From an uncultured Bacilli bacterium (GTDB taxonomy: Bacteria > Bacillota_I > Bacilli_A > RFN20 > DUOF01): a stretch of DNA of 64,000 nucleotides. The position numbers and the translations under genes are program-made. The DNA lies in contig CAKPSD010000001.1 in assembly GCA_934183255.1 (NCBI GenBank), positions 62,001-126,000 on the forward strand, given 5' to 3'. Shown one piece after another: positions 34,283-43,957 of this stretch. The notes beneath the pieces are model-generated. The model was not told where the DNA came from. It did no database searches and worked only from the letters and a program-made list of their open reading frames with translations. The number at the start of each line of letters is the position of its first letter. Position 1 is the first letter of the stretch.

Positions 34283-34339
34283 GTAATGCAAAAAAATATA
34301 TAATTTATTAAAAATAAGAAAGAAAAGAGGAAAATAAAA

Positions 34340-35659
34340 ATGAATAAATATATAGAACCAAGGATCTTAACTGGTTTTATGGAACTTTTACCAGAAGATC
34401 AAATATTATTTAATAATATGAAAAAAGTTGTAGAGGAAACATATGAAGAATATGGCTTTTTACCTATGGATAATCCTATTATTGAACTTAGTGAAGTATT
34501 ACTTGCTAAGGCAGGAGGAGAAACTGAAAAACAAATATATCGTTTTACTAAAGGAGATAATGACTTATCTTTAAGATTTGATTTAACTGTTCCATTAGCT
34601 AGATATATTGCTATGAATAATGCTAATTTAGTGTTTCCATTTAAAAGATATGCAATAGGTAAAGTATATAGAGGAGAAAGACCACAAAAGGGTAGATTTC
34701 GTGAATTCTATCAATGCGATATTGATGTAATAGGTAATGAAAAAGTAGATTTAATGTATGATGCTGAAATTCCTACAGTTATTTATAATGTGTTTAAAAA
34801 ATGGGGATTAAGTGATATTACTATTAATGTTAATAACCTTAAGATTTTAAATGGATTTTTTGAATATTTAGGTGTAAAAAAGGAAGATTCAAGTTTAATA
34901 CTTAGAATTATTGATAAGATTGAAAAAATTGGCAAAGAAAATGTTATTAGCGAAATAAAAGAGTTAAATGCTACTAGTGAAGAGAATATTTCTAAAATAG
35001 TAGATTTTATGTCTATTAATGGAGATAGTTATAAAGAAATTATTGCTAAATTAAGAGAATTTGATGTTCTTAGTGAAACTTATAAGGAAGGCGTTAACGA
35101 ATTAGAGTTTGTTTGTGATAATATGAATAAACTTGGTATGCCTTTAGAAAATTATAAAATTAATTTAACTATTACTAGAGGATTAGATTATTATACTGGT
35201 ACTGTTTATGAAACATTCCTTAATAATTATAAATCTATAGGTTCTGTTAGTAGTGGTGGTAGATATGATTCTTTGACTAAATATTATACTGATAAGTCTT
35301 TCCCAGGCGTTGGTATGTCTATTGGTATTACTAGATTATTTTCTGTGTTTAAAGAGTTAGGTATTATTAATACAACTAAAAAAAGTTTATCAGATGTTAT
35401 GATAGTATCATTAGATCAAGATGATAAAGCTTTAGAAATTGCTAGTAAGTTTAGAAGTAATGGAGTTAAAGTAGATATGTGTTATATTGCTAAAGGTATG
35501 AAACAAAAAATGCAATATGCTAATAGACTTGCTATACCTTATGTTGTTTTAATTGGTGAAGATGAGGTTAAAAATAATGTTTTAGCACTTAAAAATATGA
35601 ATACAGGAGAACAAGTATTAGTAAGCTTTGAAGAGGCTTTAAATATACTAAAGAAATAA
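34340..35659 (+). CDS. hisS: Histidine--tRNA ligase
   Basis: The 439-residue class II synthetase has LRFDLTVPLARYIAMN, YQCDIDVIGNE (motif 2 region), the histidine-specific GLDYYTGTVYETF and GGRYDSL, and a C-terminal anticodon-binding domain. It charges the divergently encoded tRNA-His. It is followed one base later by truB, so the two are co-transcribed. Confidence 0.97.
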   Translation: MNKYIEPRILTGFMELLPEDQILFNNMKKVVEETYEEYGFLPMDNPIIELSEVLLAKAGGETEKQIYRFTKGDNDLSLRFDLTVPLARYIAMNNANLVFPFKRYAIGKVYRGERPQKGRFREFYQCDIDVIGNEKVDLMYDAEIPTVIYNVFKKWGLSDITINVNNLKILNGFFEYLGVKKEDSSLILRIIDKIEKIGKENVISEIKELNATSEENISKIVDFMSINGDSYKEIIAKLREFDVLSETYKEGVNELEFVCDNMNKLGMPLENYKINLTITRGLDYYTGTVYETFLNNYKSIGSVSSGGRYDSLTKYYTDKSFPGVGMSIGITRLFSVFKELGIINTTKKSLSDVMIVSLDQDDKALEIASKFRSNGVKVDMCYIAKGMKQKMQYANRLAIPYVVLIGEDEVKNNVLALKNMNTGEQVLVSFEEALNILKK

Positions 35660-35660
35660 A

Positions 35661-36521
35661 ATGGATGGAGTATTACTAGTAAATAAGGAAAGTGGATATA
35701 GTTCACATGATGTAGTTAGGAAACTACGAAAGTTTTTGAACACTAAAAAAGTTGGCCATTGTGGTACTTTAGACCCACTTGCTACTGGTTTACTTGTAGT
35801 AACAGTTGGTAAAGCTTTAAAAATATCGCGTTTTTTAGAGAGTGATGAAAAAGAGTATATTGCTACTATTAAGATGGGTGAGAGAACGGCTACTTTAGAT
35901 AAAGAAGGAGAAGTTATAGAAACTAGAGATATAACTCCTTTTAGTAAAGAAAATGTAGAAAAAGTTTTTGCTTCATTAATAGGAAAACAAATGCAAAAAC
36001 CACCTGTTTATAGTGCTGTTAGTGTTAATGGTAAAAGATTATATGAATATGCAAGAGAAAATATTGAAGTAGAAATTAAAGATAGAGAAATAGAAATTAA
36101 AAAATTAGAAATAATAGATTTAAAAAAAGATTCTTTAACATATAAAGTAATTTGCTCAAAAGGTACTTATGTTAGAGTACTTTGTGAAACTATTGCTAAT
36201 AAATTAAATAACATAGGATATATGTCTTATTTAGTTAGAACTAGAATTGGAAAACTATCTTTAAGCGATGCTTATTCATTAAATGATATTGAAAATGGTA
36301 AATATAAGTTAATTAGTATAGAAAATTCTTTAAACAATTTCACTATTTTAAAATTAAAAGATGAAGAATTATTTAGAGCTAAGAATGGTAATATTTTGAA
36401 TTTTTATATTGAGGGAAATGTTTTAATTATAGATGAAGATAATAATGAAGTAGCTTTGTATGAGGGAAATAAAGAAACTAATAAATTAATTTGTAATAGA
36501 GTTTTAATGGATAGAAATTAA
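35661..36521 (+). CDS. truB: tRNA pseudouridine(55) synthase TruB
   Basis: The 286-residue enzyme makes pseudouridine 55 in the T loop of tRNAs. Seen are DGVLLVNKESGYSSHDVV, the catalytic GHCGTLDPLATGLLVV with its aspartate, KPPVYSAVSVNGKRLYEYAR, and CSKGTYVRVLCETIA. The N-terminus begins one base after hisS, suggesting coupled translation. The end is a short, divergent C-terminal domain. Confidence 0.96.
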   Translation: MDGVLLVNKESGYSSHDVVRKLRKFLNTKKVGHCGTLDPLATGLLVVTVGKALKISRFLESDEKEYIATIKMGERTATLDKEGEVIETRDITPFSKENVEKVFASLIGKQMQKPPVYSAVSVNGKRLYEYARENIEVEIKDREIEIKKLEIIDLKKDSLTYKVICSKGTYVRVLCETIANKLNNIGYMSYLVRTRIGKLSLSDAYSLNDIENGKYKLISIENSLNNFTILKLKDEELFRAKNGNILNFYIEGNVLIIDEDNNEVALYEGNKETNKLICNRVLMDRN

Positions 36522-36540
36522 AAATCTTTAATTATATTAA

Positions 36541-36568
36541 TTGTTAGTTTTGTTAGACATGTTATAAT
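36541..36568 (+). promoter_or_regulatory. Promoter of ruvAB
   Basis: TTGTTA at 36541-36546, 16 bases, TATAAT at 36563-36568, directly before the ruvA Shine-Dalgarno. Confidence 0.65.
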
Positions 36569-36585
36569 AAAAAAGGTGATAAGTG

Positions 36586-37152
36586 ATGATAGGTTTTTTA
36601 AAGGGAAAAGTAGAAATTATAACTCTTGAAAATGTTTGTATTGATGTTAATGGAGTGGGATATGAAGTATATGTTGCTAATCCTGAAAAATTTAAACTAT
36701 ATGATGATGTTATTATTTATACGTATTTAGCTTTGAGAGAAAATGATATTACTTTGTATGGCTTTATTAGTAAAGAAGAAAAAGAATTATTCTTAAAGTT
36801 AATTACTGTTAAGGGTATTGGCCCTAAGAGTGCTTTAGGAATGCTTGCTAAATCTGATTATAATAATTTAATTGATGCAATTGAAACGGGTAATTTAGGA
36901 TATTTAAAAAAATTACCTGGTATTGGGCCAAAAGCAGCAGGACAAATTATTCTTGATTTGAAAGGACATTTAAAAGTTGATAATACTGTTTCTGTTAAAG
37001 AAAATAAGATATTTAAAGAGGCAAAGGAAGCTTTAAAAGGATTTGGTTTTAAAGTACAAGAAATTGATAATGCATTAAGTAAAATACAAGATGAGAATAT
37101 AGATGTTAGTGAATGTATATTCAAAGCATTGCAATATTTAAATAGAAAGTAG
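36586..37152 (+). CDS. ruvA: Holliday junction branch migration protein RuvA
   Basis: The 188-residue protein has an N-terminal OB fold (MIGFLKGKVEIITLENVCID), two helix-hairpin-helix motifs (LITVKGIGPKSALGML and LKKLPGIGPKAAGQIILDL) and the small C-terminal RuvB-binding domain. It binds four-way DNA junctions. ATG 36586 follows AAAGGTGAT. It lies eight bases before ruvB. Confidence 0.97.
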   Translation: MIGFLKGKVEIITLENVCIDVNGVGYEVYVANPEKFKLYDDVIIYTYLALRENDITLYGFISKEEKELFLKLITVKGIGPKSALGMLAKSDYNNLIDAIETGNLGYLKKLPGIGPKAAGQIILDLKGHLKVDNTVSVKENKIFKEAKEALKGFGFKVQEIDNALSKIQDENIDVSECIFKALQYLNRK

Positions 37153-37160
37153 GGCTAGAG

Positions 37161-38162
37161 ATGGAAAGATTATTAGATAATAATAGAATTAGTGAAGATG
37201 ATGAGGAGTTATCTTTAAGACCTACTTCACTTGATGAATATGTTGGGCAAAGTGCTATTAAAAATAATTTAAGTGTTTTTATTAAGGCTGCTCTTGAAAG
37301 AAAGGAAACACTAGATCATGTTTTACTTTATGGACCTCCTGGGTTAGGCAAAACTACTTTAGCACATGTTATCGCTCATGAAATGCATGGTAATATTAAG
37401 GTTGTTAATGGACCATCAATTGAAAAAAGTGGTGATTTGGCAGCAATACTTGCTAGTTTATCTCCAGGAGATGTTTTATTTATTGATGAAATTCATAGAT
37501 TACCTAGAGTGGTTGAAGAAGTTTTATATTCTGCGATGGAAGATTTTTCTATTAGTTTAGTTGTTGGTAAGGATAATGGAGCTAGATCTATTAATATTGA
37601 TTTACCGCCTTTTACTTTGGTTGGAGCTACTACTAGAGCAGGGGATTTATCTTCACCATTAAGAGACAGATTTGGTATAACTGCAAAGTTAGAATATTAT
37701 ACTTTAGATGAACTAAGCGCAATTGTTAAAAGAACTTCTAGAGTGTTTGGAATGGAAATAGATGAAAATGCTAAAGTAGAAGTAGCTAAAAGATCTAGAG
37801 GAACTCCACGTATCGCTAATAGACTATATCGTAGAATTAGAGATTTTGCTACAGTAAAAAAATTAAAAACAATAGATTATACTACCACTATTGAATCTTT
37901 AGATGCTTTAAAAGTTGATGAATTAGGATTAGATGATGTTGATTTGGCTTATCTTAGAGGAATTATAGAAAGATTTAAAGGAGGCCCTGTTGGAGTTGAA
38001 GCAATAGCTTTAGCAATTGGAGAAGAAGTAACTACTCTAGAAGATGTATATGAACCATATTTGTTACAGATAGGCATGATTAATAGGACTCAAAGGGGTA
38101 GAATTGCTACTGAGCTTGCTTATAAACATTTAAAAATGGATTATCAAGGTACTTTATTATAG
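37161..38162 (+). CDS. ruvB: Holliday junction ATP-dependent helicase RuvB
   Basis: The 333-residue AAA+ motor has Walker A GPPGLGKTTLAHV, Walker B LFIDEIHRLPRVVEEVLYSA, sensor 1 LVGATTRAGDLSSPLRDRFG and a C-terminal winged helix ending in LAYKHL. With RuvA it drives branch migration. It overlaps nothing and is preceded by a weak AGGGCTAGAG ribosome site. Confidence 0.98.
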   Translation: MERLLDNNRISEDDEELSLRPTSLDEYVGQSAIKNNLSVFIKAALERKETLDHVLLYGPPGLGKTTLAHVIAHEMHGNIKVVNGPSIEKSGDLAAILASLSPGDVLFIDEIHRLPRVVEEVLYSAMEDFSISLVVGKDNGARSINIDLPPFTLVGATTRAGDLSSPLRDRFGITAKLEYYTLDELSAIVKRTSRVFGMEIDENAKVEVAKRSRGTPRIANRLYRRIRDFATVKKLKTIDYTTTIESLDALKVDELGLDDVDLAYLRGIIERFKGGPVGVEAIALAIGEEVTTLEDVYEPYLLQIGMINRTQRGRIATELAYKHLKMDYQGTLL

Positions 38163-38222
38163 GGTTTTGTTGATAAAAAAACATTTAAATAATATAATTT
38201 TATTGAAGGGAATGATAATTTT

Positions 38223-38972
38223 ATGGAAGAAGTATTAATGATTGCTCTTATTGTTGTTGGTGCATTAATTGGTATAATGACATTAGTTTCATCTGTTGTT
38301 TCGACTGTTTTATTTTTTAAGTATATCAAATATAATAGAACACCAAATTATGCAGGATTAACTGGAAAGGATATTGCTAGAGATTTATTAGATAAAAATG
38401 AGTTAGAAAATATTAAAGTTTCTAAGACAGGATCATTACTATTTGGTAATAGTTATAGCTACTATTTCAAAAAAATTAGACTTAGAAGAGGTATTTATAA
38501 GAAGAGTTCAATTACTTCAATGGCTATGGCTAGTGAAAAGGTAGCTTTAGCAGTTATGGATAAAGAAGGAGATAAGGATATGAGGGATAGAGTTAAACTT
38601 GTTCCTCTTATGACTTTTGGACCTTTAGCATTCATTCCTATTATTTTAATAGGTGTTTTGCTTGATTATGTAGTTTTGCATACAGAAGGAATTGTAACTT
38701 TTGTTTTCTTAATTTTGGGTTTAGCTTTTTATGTATATTCAATAGTTTTATCAGTTAAAACATTAAAAACAGAGAAAAAAGCCCAAGTTAGAGCAGTTGA
38801 ATTATTAAAAAATAATAATTTAGCTGAAGAAGATGAAATCAATATGATTAATGATTTGTATAATTTATACAATATAGAATATGTAAATGATATAATCTTA
38901 TCATCACTTGAATTATTATATAGAGTTCTACAACTTGCTTTAAAAATTGTACAAAATTCTAAAAAGAAATAA
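38223..38972 (+). CDS. YugP-like membrane protein lacking the zinc-peptidase motif
   Basis: The 249-residue protein follows the layout of the neutral zinc metallopeptidase family typified by YugP. It has an N-terminal helix (residues 6-33), then TGKDIARDLLDKNELENIKVS, a central helix, two transmembrane helices (about 125-150 and 154-173) and a C-terminal hydrophobic part. The family's HEVGH would fall at residues 105-109, where this protein has EKVAL, so both histidines and the glutamate are gone. The EFDAS-like segment is also changed (KTEKKAQVRA). If the homology is right, this is a non-catalytic relative. It lies just after ruvB. Confidence 0.65.
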   Translation: MEEVLMIALIVVGALIGIMTLVSSVVSTVLFFKYIKYNRTPNYAGLTGKDIARDLLDKNELENIKVSKTGSLLFGNSYSYYFKKIRLRRGIYKKSSITSMAMASEKVALAVMDKEGDKDMRDRVKLVPLMTFGPLAFIPIILIGVLLDYVVLHTEGIVTFVFLILGLAFYVYSIVLSVKTLKTEKKAQVRAVELLKNNNLAEEDEINMINDLYNLYNIEYVNDIILSSLELLYRVLQLALKIVQNSKKK

Positions 38973-38986
38973 TTTAAATTACAAAT

Positions 38987-39027
38987 AAAAAGAATAATGA
39001 TTTGCTTACATTATTCTTTTTTTTTTA
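38987..39027. terminator. Bidirectional terminator between convergent genes
   Basis: AAAAAGAATAATG / CATTATTCTTTTT with an A-run to the left and T9 to the right. Confidence 0.85.
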
Positions 39028-39381
39028 CTATTTTTTTAAATTTACACCTATTATCGTTCCTAATATTATTAATAATATTTTACTGATAAAGCGCATTATT
39101 TCTTTAAAATTATTTAATGGTATTCCTACTACTAAACTTATAGAAATGTATAAAAGGGATAAGAATAGACCATTAATTAATCCTTTACTTTTCTGCTTTA
39201 TTCCAAGTATTAATGCACTTATAAAAAATAAAGTTAAGGATAAAATATTAGTAGTTACTTTTGCAGCACTATAACTTAAGGCATTTGTTTGTTTTAATGT
39301 TGCTAGTAAGAGTGAAGCAATAAGAGTTGATAATAAGATGAATATTAAGGTAATAGAATAAGATTTAATTGTTTTTTTCAC
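39028..39381 (-). CDS. TIGR04086-type membrane protein
   Basis: The 117-residue protein has four transmembrane helices (about 8-28, 40-60, 68-88, 94-114), a charged middle turn (GIKQKSKGLINGLFLSLLY) and a lysine end, as in the TIGR04086/YrzE family of Firmicutes, whose function is unknown. It is divergent from the DUF421 gene. Confidence 0.7.
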   Translation of the reverse strand: MKKTIKSYSITLIFILLSTLIASLLLATLKQTNALSYSAAKVTTNILSLTLFFISALILGIKQKSKGLINGLFLSLLYISISLVVGIPLNNFKEIMRFISKILLIILGTIIGVNLKK

Positions 39382-39427
39382 TTTGATGTTCCTCCTATTT
39401 AAGTGTATGAAAGGAGAGGCTTAATTT

Positions 39428-40072
39428 ATGAATATTTACTTGTCTATTGCTATAAAAACTATTTTATTTTTGTTTGTAGTTATTATTATTTTAAAGATAA
39501 TGGGTAAAAGAGAGTTAGGACAATTAAATACTTTTGATATAGTAATTTTCTTTATGATTTCTGAACTATTTTCTTTATCTATAGATGAGCCTCATGAAAA
39601 TGTTTTTCAAACATTATTACCTATTATGATTATTTTTATTGTTCAAATTTTAATGTCTATTTTTGTATTAAAAAGCAATAGGATTAGAAAAATAATAGAA
39701 GAGAATCCGTCTTTTATAATTAATAATGGAGTTATAGATCAAAGAAAAATGAAAAAACTTAGATATAATATTGATGATTTGTGCGAGCAAGTTAGGATGC
39801 AGGGAGTAGATAATTTAAAAGATGTTGAATATGCAGTGTTAGAGAGTAATGGAAATTTAAGTGTAATAAAAAAAGGAGAAGAGAATAGTAAAATTCCTTT
39901 TCCTTTAATTAAGGATGGTGTTATTGATGACACTAGTTTAAAAATCATAAAAAAAGATAATGAATGGCTTATTAATAAACTTAAAGATAAAGGATATGTA
40001 GATATAAAGCAGATATTTATTTGTATGTTAGATAAAAATGATGGACTTTATATAGTAGAAAAAGATTATTGA
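39428..40072 (+). CDS. DUF421 (YetF-like) membrane protein
   Basis: The 214-residue protein has three N-terminal transmembrane helices with ILKIMGKRELGQLNTFDIVI, then the soluble domain with NPSFIINNGVIDQRKMKKLRY, the family signature, and DVEYAVLESNGNLSVIKK. Family members affect spore wetting or germination in Bacillus (YetF relatives), but the molecular role is unknown. Shine-Dalgarno AAGGAGAGG. Its end overlaps the convergent spoVB gene by 7 bp. Confidence 0.88.
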   Translation: MNIYLSIAIKTILFLFVVIIILKIMGKRELGQLNTFDIVIFFMISELFSLSIDEPHENVFQTLLPIMIIFIVQILMSIFVLKSNRIRKIIEENPSFIINNGVIDQRKMKKLRYNIDDLCEQVRMQGVDNLKDVEYAVLESNGNLSVIKKGEENSKIPFPLIKDGVIDDTSLKIIKKDNEWLINKLKDKGYVDIKQIFICMLDKNDGLYIVEKDY

Positions 40073-41385
40073 GTTTCTTTTTCTAGTTTTAAATTTTTAA
40101 AGATGATGATAGCAAATATTATTACTAGTAGTATAAATGATATAGCAGTAGATAATGCTACCCCCATCATTTTCATTTTAGGTAATAAAACAAATAATAA
40201 TCCTATTCTAACAGCAGAAGTTAAAACATCATAAAATAAGATTTGCTTTGTTTTATTTAAAGCAGTTAATGCACTTACAAATGGTGATTCTAAGTAATAT
40301 AAGATGAATGGTATAGCAAATAATCTAACATATTTATAACCATCATTACTTTTATATAAAATAGTCATTAATTGACTAGGAAATATAAATAAAATTATTG
40401 AAAAAATTGCTCCAGTAATTAGGGATACTAATGATATAGATAAAAATAATTTTCTTGCTTCTTTTTTATTATCTTTTGCAATAGCAGAAGTCATTGGTTG
40501 AAGTAGCACTCTTCCATAAGCATTAGCAAAAAAACCTGGCATTAAAAGTAGAGGCATTGCATATCCTGATAAAATACCATATTCTAGAGTTATTGCATCA
40601 TTTGTCATACCAGTTTTTAATAAAACGTTAGTTATAATAATAGGCTCTAACATATAGGCAATAGATCCAATAAGTCTTCCTCCTGTTAATGGTAAAGACA
40701 TATTTAATATATTTTTTGTATCTAAGTTTTCTTCATTTATTATGCCTTTGAATAATTGTTTAGTTTTTGATTTTAAATTTTTAAGAGAAACTATCATGTG
40801 CGTGAGAGAAAATACTTCTCCCATACATAAACTTAAAATTGCGCCATACGCACCATACATTTCCCCACCTTTAACAAAATAACTACCGAATAATACTATA
40901 AAAGCAATTCTAGCTATCTCTTCACTTATTTGGGAATAGGCTGTTATTTCTATTTTACCAATGCCTGTATAATATCCCTTTATTAGACCACCTAAACTTA
41001 TAAGAGGGATAAGTAAAGCAAGAGCATCTATTGCAAGCAAAGTTTTTCCGTTTTTTAAAATATTATTTGCAATAAAAGGAGCAAGAGCAATTATTATAAT
41101 CATAAATAAACTATTTACAATGAGTGCAATAATGGATGAAGTTATTATTATGTTTTTAGCTTTTTCTGGTTTTTCTGCGATTAGTTTATTAATGCAAGTT
41201 GGTAAACTTAATTGAATGATGTTTATGAAGAATACTGCGGCAGGCATAACCATCATAAAAATACCCATACTTTCTTGGCCAATTGTTCTTGCTGTTACTA
41301 CTCTTCCAATGGTAGATAAGATTTTTGTTATAAATCCTACTAATAAAAGACTTAAAGTAGCTTTAATAATTTTCTTTTTTAGCAT
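40066..41385 (-). CDS. spoVB: SpoVB/MurJ-like lipid flippase of the polysaccharide exporter family
   Basis: The 439-residue protein has 12-14 transmembrane helices and the MVF/MATE-like marks KILSTIGRVVTARTIGQESMG, LIPLISLGGLIKGYYTGIG and PLTGGRLIGSI. Stage V sporulation protein B moves lipid-linked precursors for the spore cortex; close relatives export wall precursors in growing cells. The start is the ATG at 41385 with Shine-Dalgarno AAGGTGG; a longer upstream frame has none. Assignment to SpoVB rather than another flippase of the family rests on general resemblance. Confidence 0.75.
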   Translation of the reverse strand: MLKKKIIKATLSLLLVGFITKILSTIGRVVTARTIGQESMGIFMMVMPAAVFFINIIQLSLPTCINKLIAEKPEKAKNIIITSSIIALIVNSLFMIIIIALAPFIANNILKNGKTLLAIDALALLIPLISLGGLIKGYYTGIGKIEITAYSQISEEIARIAFIVLFGSYFVKGGEMYGAYGAILSLCMGEVFSLTHMIVSLKNLKSKTKQLFKGIINEENLDTKNILNMSLPLTGGRLIGSIAYMLEPIIITNVLLKTGMTNDAITLEYGILSGYAMPLLLMPGFFANAYGRVLLQPMTSAIAKDNKKEARKLFLSISLVSLITGAIFSIILFIFPSQLMTILYKSNDGYKYVRLFAIPFILYYLESPFVSALTALNKTKQILFYDVLTSAVRIGLLFVLLPKMKMMGVALSTAISFILLVIIFAIIIFKNLKLEKETQ

Positions 41386-41402
41386 AAATTCCACCTTTCT
41401 TA

Positions 41403-41431
41403 TTGATAAAGTTTCTATAATTTGATAAAGT
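41403..41431. repeat. Short direct repeat in the spoVB-secDF intergenic region
   Basis: TTGATAAAGT at 41403-41412 and again at 41422-41431, a 19-bp period. It lies 18 bases upstream of spoVB and may be part of promoter or operator DNA. Confidence 0.4.
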
Positions 41432-41519
41432 ATAAGAGCGTGATATTCTTTTAATATTATAGATATTAAAATAAATGTTCGTAATTTTACTTTTAGAACA
41501 ATAGTTGAGGGGGAATAAA

Positions 41520-43853
41520 ATGAAAAAAAGAGTATTTTCATTTGTAATTATGCTTGTTGCAATGGTTGCTTTGATAGCTTTTGGTTCACCAAGTATAAAA
41601 AATGACACTAAAGTAGGAATGGAATATAATGGTGGCTTTGATATTCTTTATGAAGTTAAAACTGATAATGAGAAATTATCTGTTAAAAATTTAACTAAAA
41701 CTGCTGCTGAAGGTATTGAAAAAAGATTAGATATTTCTAATGTATTAGATCCTATTGTTAGTATTGAAGGTAATAAATATGTTAGAGTAACTGTTAGTTC
41801 TTCTAACCAAATAGTAGCTGATGAAATTAGAGAAACTATTGAAAGTAGTGCTAAAATATCTTTTAGAGATTATCAAAACAATTTACTTGCTACGGGTGAA
41901 GAAATTTTAAAAGATGTAGGAGCAACTTTAAGTAGTGAAACTGATTCAAATGGTAATCCTGTTATCTTATTAAATATTAAGAATACTGATTTGCTAGGAG
42001 AAATTACTGAAACTGTTAGTGGATTAAGTGATAAACACTTAGTAGTATGGCTAGGATTTGAAGAAGGCGATGATTATGCTAATTTAAGTAGTGACGCTAG
42101 TGTTGCTAAAAAAATAATTTATAATGCTACTGTATCAAGTAAATTAACTACTGAAACTATAACTGTTACCGGTTCATTTAGTAAATCACAAGCTCAATCT
42201 ACTGTTGATTTGATTAACTCAGGAACATTAGAATATAGTTTAAATGTTGTTCAAATTTCTTCTATTGAATCTAAAAATGCGGAAAAATCATTTACTAAAT
42301 TATTAATTGCTGGCTTAGTTTCAGTTGTATTAATTGGAGTTGCATTAAGTGCTTATTATAAATTAGGTGGATTAATGTCTTTTGTATCTGTAGTATTCTC
42401 TACATTCTTAACTATGTTATTATTTGTAACATTTAAGGGAATCTTAAATCAACAAGCAATTGCTGCATTAATCGTATCTTTAGCTATTTTTGTAGATGCT
42501 GCTATTATCTTACTTGAAAGAGTAAAATCCGAGCAATATAATGGTAAAAGTTTAGAAAGAGCATTAAATGAAGGATACAAAAAATCAGTATTTTCAATAA
42601 TAGATGCTAATATAGTTGTATTTATTATGTCTGTTGTAATGTTCTTCTTTGGAACAAGTATTGCAAATTTTGCATTAATGCTTTCATTAGCTAGTGTATG
42701 TTCGCTTGTTGTTATGACTATTGTTAATAAATTATTATTAACTTTATTAGTTAAATTAAATGTCAAACAAACATCTTTTGGTGCTAAAAAAGCATATTTA
42801 GAAAATAAAGAGTTATATTTAAATAGCAAATCTAATAAAGCTAATCCTTTAACTAAGTCAAAAAAATGTTTTATTGGTTCTGGAGTATTTGTTAGTGTAG
42901 CTATTATTGTTATGTTAGTTTTACAACTTACAATGGGTGCTATGTTTAATTACAATAGTACAGTAAAGAAACAAAGTACTATTACAGTTGTATCTTCTAC
43001 TAATTATTTTGCTGATGATACACAAATCAAAGACTTCTTTGCTCAAGAAGGACTAAACTTAGAAGTAACAAATATTAAAACATCTTCTTTTGATGATGAA
43101 GGTACTACTAAATATAAAGTTACTGTTACAACTAAGGAAAGTGCTACTAGTGTAGAAAAAGAATTAAAAAATAAAATTATTGATGCTTATGGCGAAAATA
43201 AAGAATATGATGAAAGATATGAATTATATATCAATAATATAAATCCTAAATCTACAGGTATTTCACTATTAAGTGCTTTATATACTACTGGACTTGGATT
43301 ACTTCTTGTTGGTGTATATATGGCAATTAGATATCGTTATAGCTATGCAATTGCTGCTATCTTATCTACTGTAAGTGCTGTGTTAATAGCAACTTTATTC
43401 TTAGGATTAACTAGAATACCAGTTGGTAGTGATGCAGTTATCAGCATATATGCTATTGCGGTATTTAGTATGAATACTTTAATTGTTATCTTTGATAGAT
43501 TAAAAGAAATGATTGTTGGAAATGGTAAGAAATATATTTCTAATGAAGAAAGAAAAGAAGCAGTTACAAAAGCTATTAATGTTTCTTTCTCTAGAACAGT
43601 ATTAACAACAATTGTAGTTATACTTGTATCAATAGTTCTTCTTGCATTTTCATCAACATCTAGTTATAGTTTCTATATTGCATTAGTTGTTGGACTATTT
43701 GCAAGTTCTGCATGTGCTGTATATGTTGCTAGTTACACTTGGTTATTATTTGAAAAGAGAAGTGATACTAGAAAAAGAACTTTTAAGCCTAAAAAGAAAA
43801 ATACAGTATTTAAAGAATTAGAAGAACATAAATTTATTGGTATTAACGATTAA
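41520..43853 (+). CDS. secDF: Fused SecD-SecF protein export membrane protein
   Basis: The 777-residue protein combines SecD and SecF in one chain of 12 transmembrane helices, as in Bacillus. The first half has GMEYNGGFDILYEV, a periplasmic-type P1 domain, and the LIVSLAIFVDAAIILLERVK helix with its aspartate. The second half has MAIRYRYSYAIAAI, GSDAVISIYAIAVFSMNTLIVIFDRLKE and SFSRTVLTTI. It uses the proton-motive force to help SecYEG export. The start is ATG 41520 with Shine-Dalgarno GAGGGGG. Confidence 0.95.
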   Translation: MKKRVFSFVIMLVAMVALIAFGSPSIKNDTKVGMEYNGGFDILYEVKTDNEKLSVKNLTKTAAEGIEKRLDISNVLDPIVSIEGNKYVRVTVSSSNQIVADEIRETIESSAKISFRDYQNNLLATGEEILKDVGATLSSETDSNGNPVILLNIKNTDLLGEITETVSGLSDKHLVVWLGFEEGDDYANLSSDASVAKKIIYNATVSSKLTTETITVTGSFSKSQAQSTVDLINSGTLEYSLNVVQISSIESKNAEKSFTKLLIAGLVSVVLIGVALSAYYKLGGLMSFVSVVFSTFLTMLLFVTFKGILNQQAIAALIVSLAIFVDAAIILLERVKSEQYNGKSLERALNEGYKKSVFSIIDANIVVFIMSVVMFFFGTSIANFALMLSLASVCSLVVMTIVNKLLLTLLVKLNVKQTSFGAKKAYLENKELYLNSKSNKANPLTKSKKCFIGSGVFVSVAIIVMLVLQLTMGAMFNYNSTVKKQSTITVVSSTNYFADDTQIKDFFAQEGLNLEVTNIKTSSFDDEGTTKYKVTVTTKESATSVEKELKNKIIDAYGENKEYDERYELYINNINPKSTGISLLSALYTTGLGLLLVGVYMAIRYRYSYAIAAILSTVSAVLIATLFLGLTRIPVGSDAVISIYAIAVFSMNTLIVIFDRLKEMIVGNGKKYISNEERKEAVTKAINVSFSRTVLTTIVVILVSIVLLAFSSTSSYSFYIALVVGLFASSACAVYVASYTWLLFEKRSDTRKRTFKPKKKNTVFKELEEHKFIGIND

Positions 43854-43857
43854 TATT

Positions 43858-43893
43858 AAATGAGAACTATTAAGAGTTCTCATTTTTATTTAT
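43858..43893 (+). terminator. Terminator after secDF
   Basis: AAATGAGAACT / AGAGTTCTCATTT stem with loop ATTA region and a T-tract. Confidence 0.85.
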
Positions 43894-43957
43894 CTAATAT
43901 CTTTAAAATATATTATAAATATTTTAAAATTAAAATAGATAGTTTGGGGGATAAAGT

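Noticed and set aside
39002..39274. Plus-strand reading frame opposite the TIGR04086-type gene
   Set aside because: It lies antisense to a better membrane-protein gene and starts in the terminator; it has no ribosome site.
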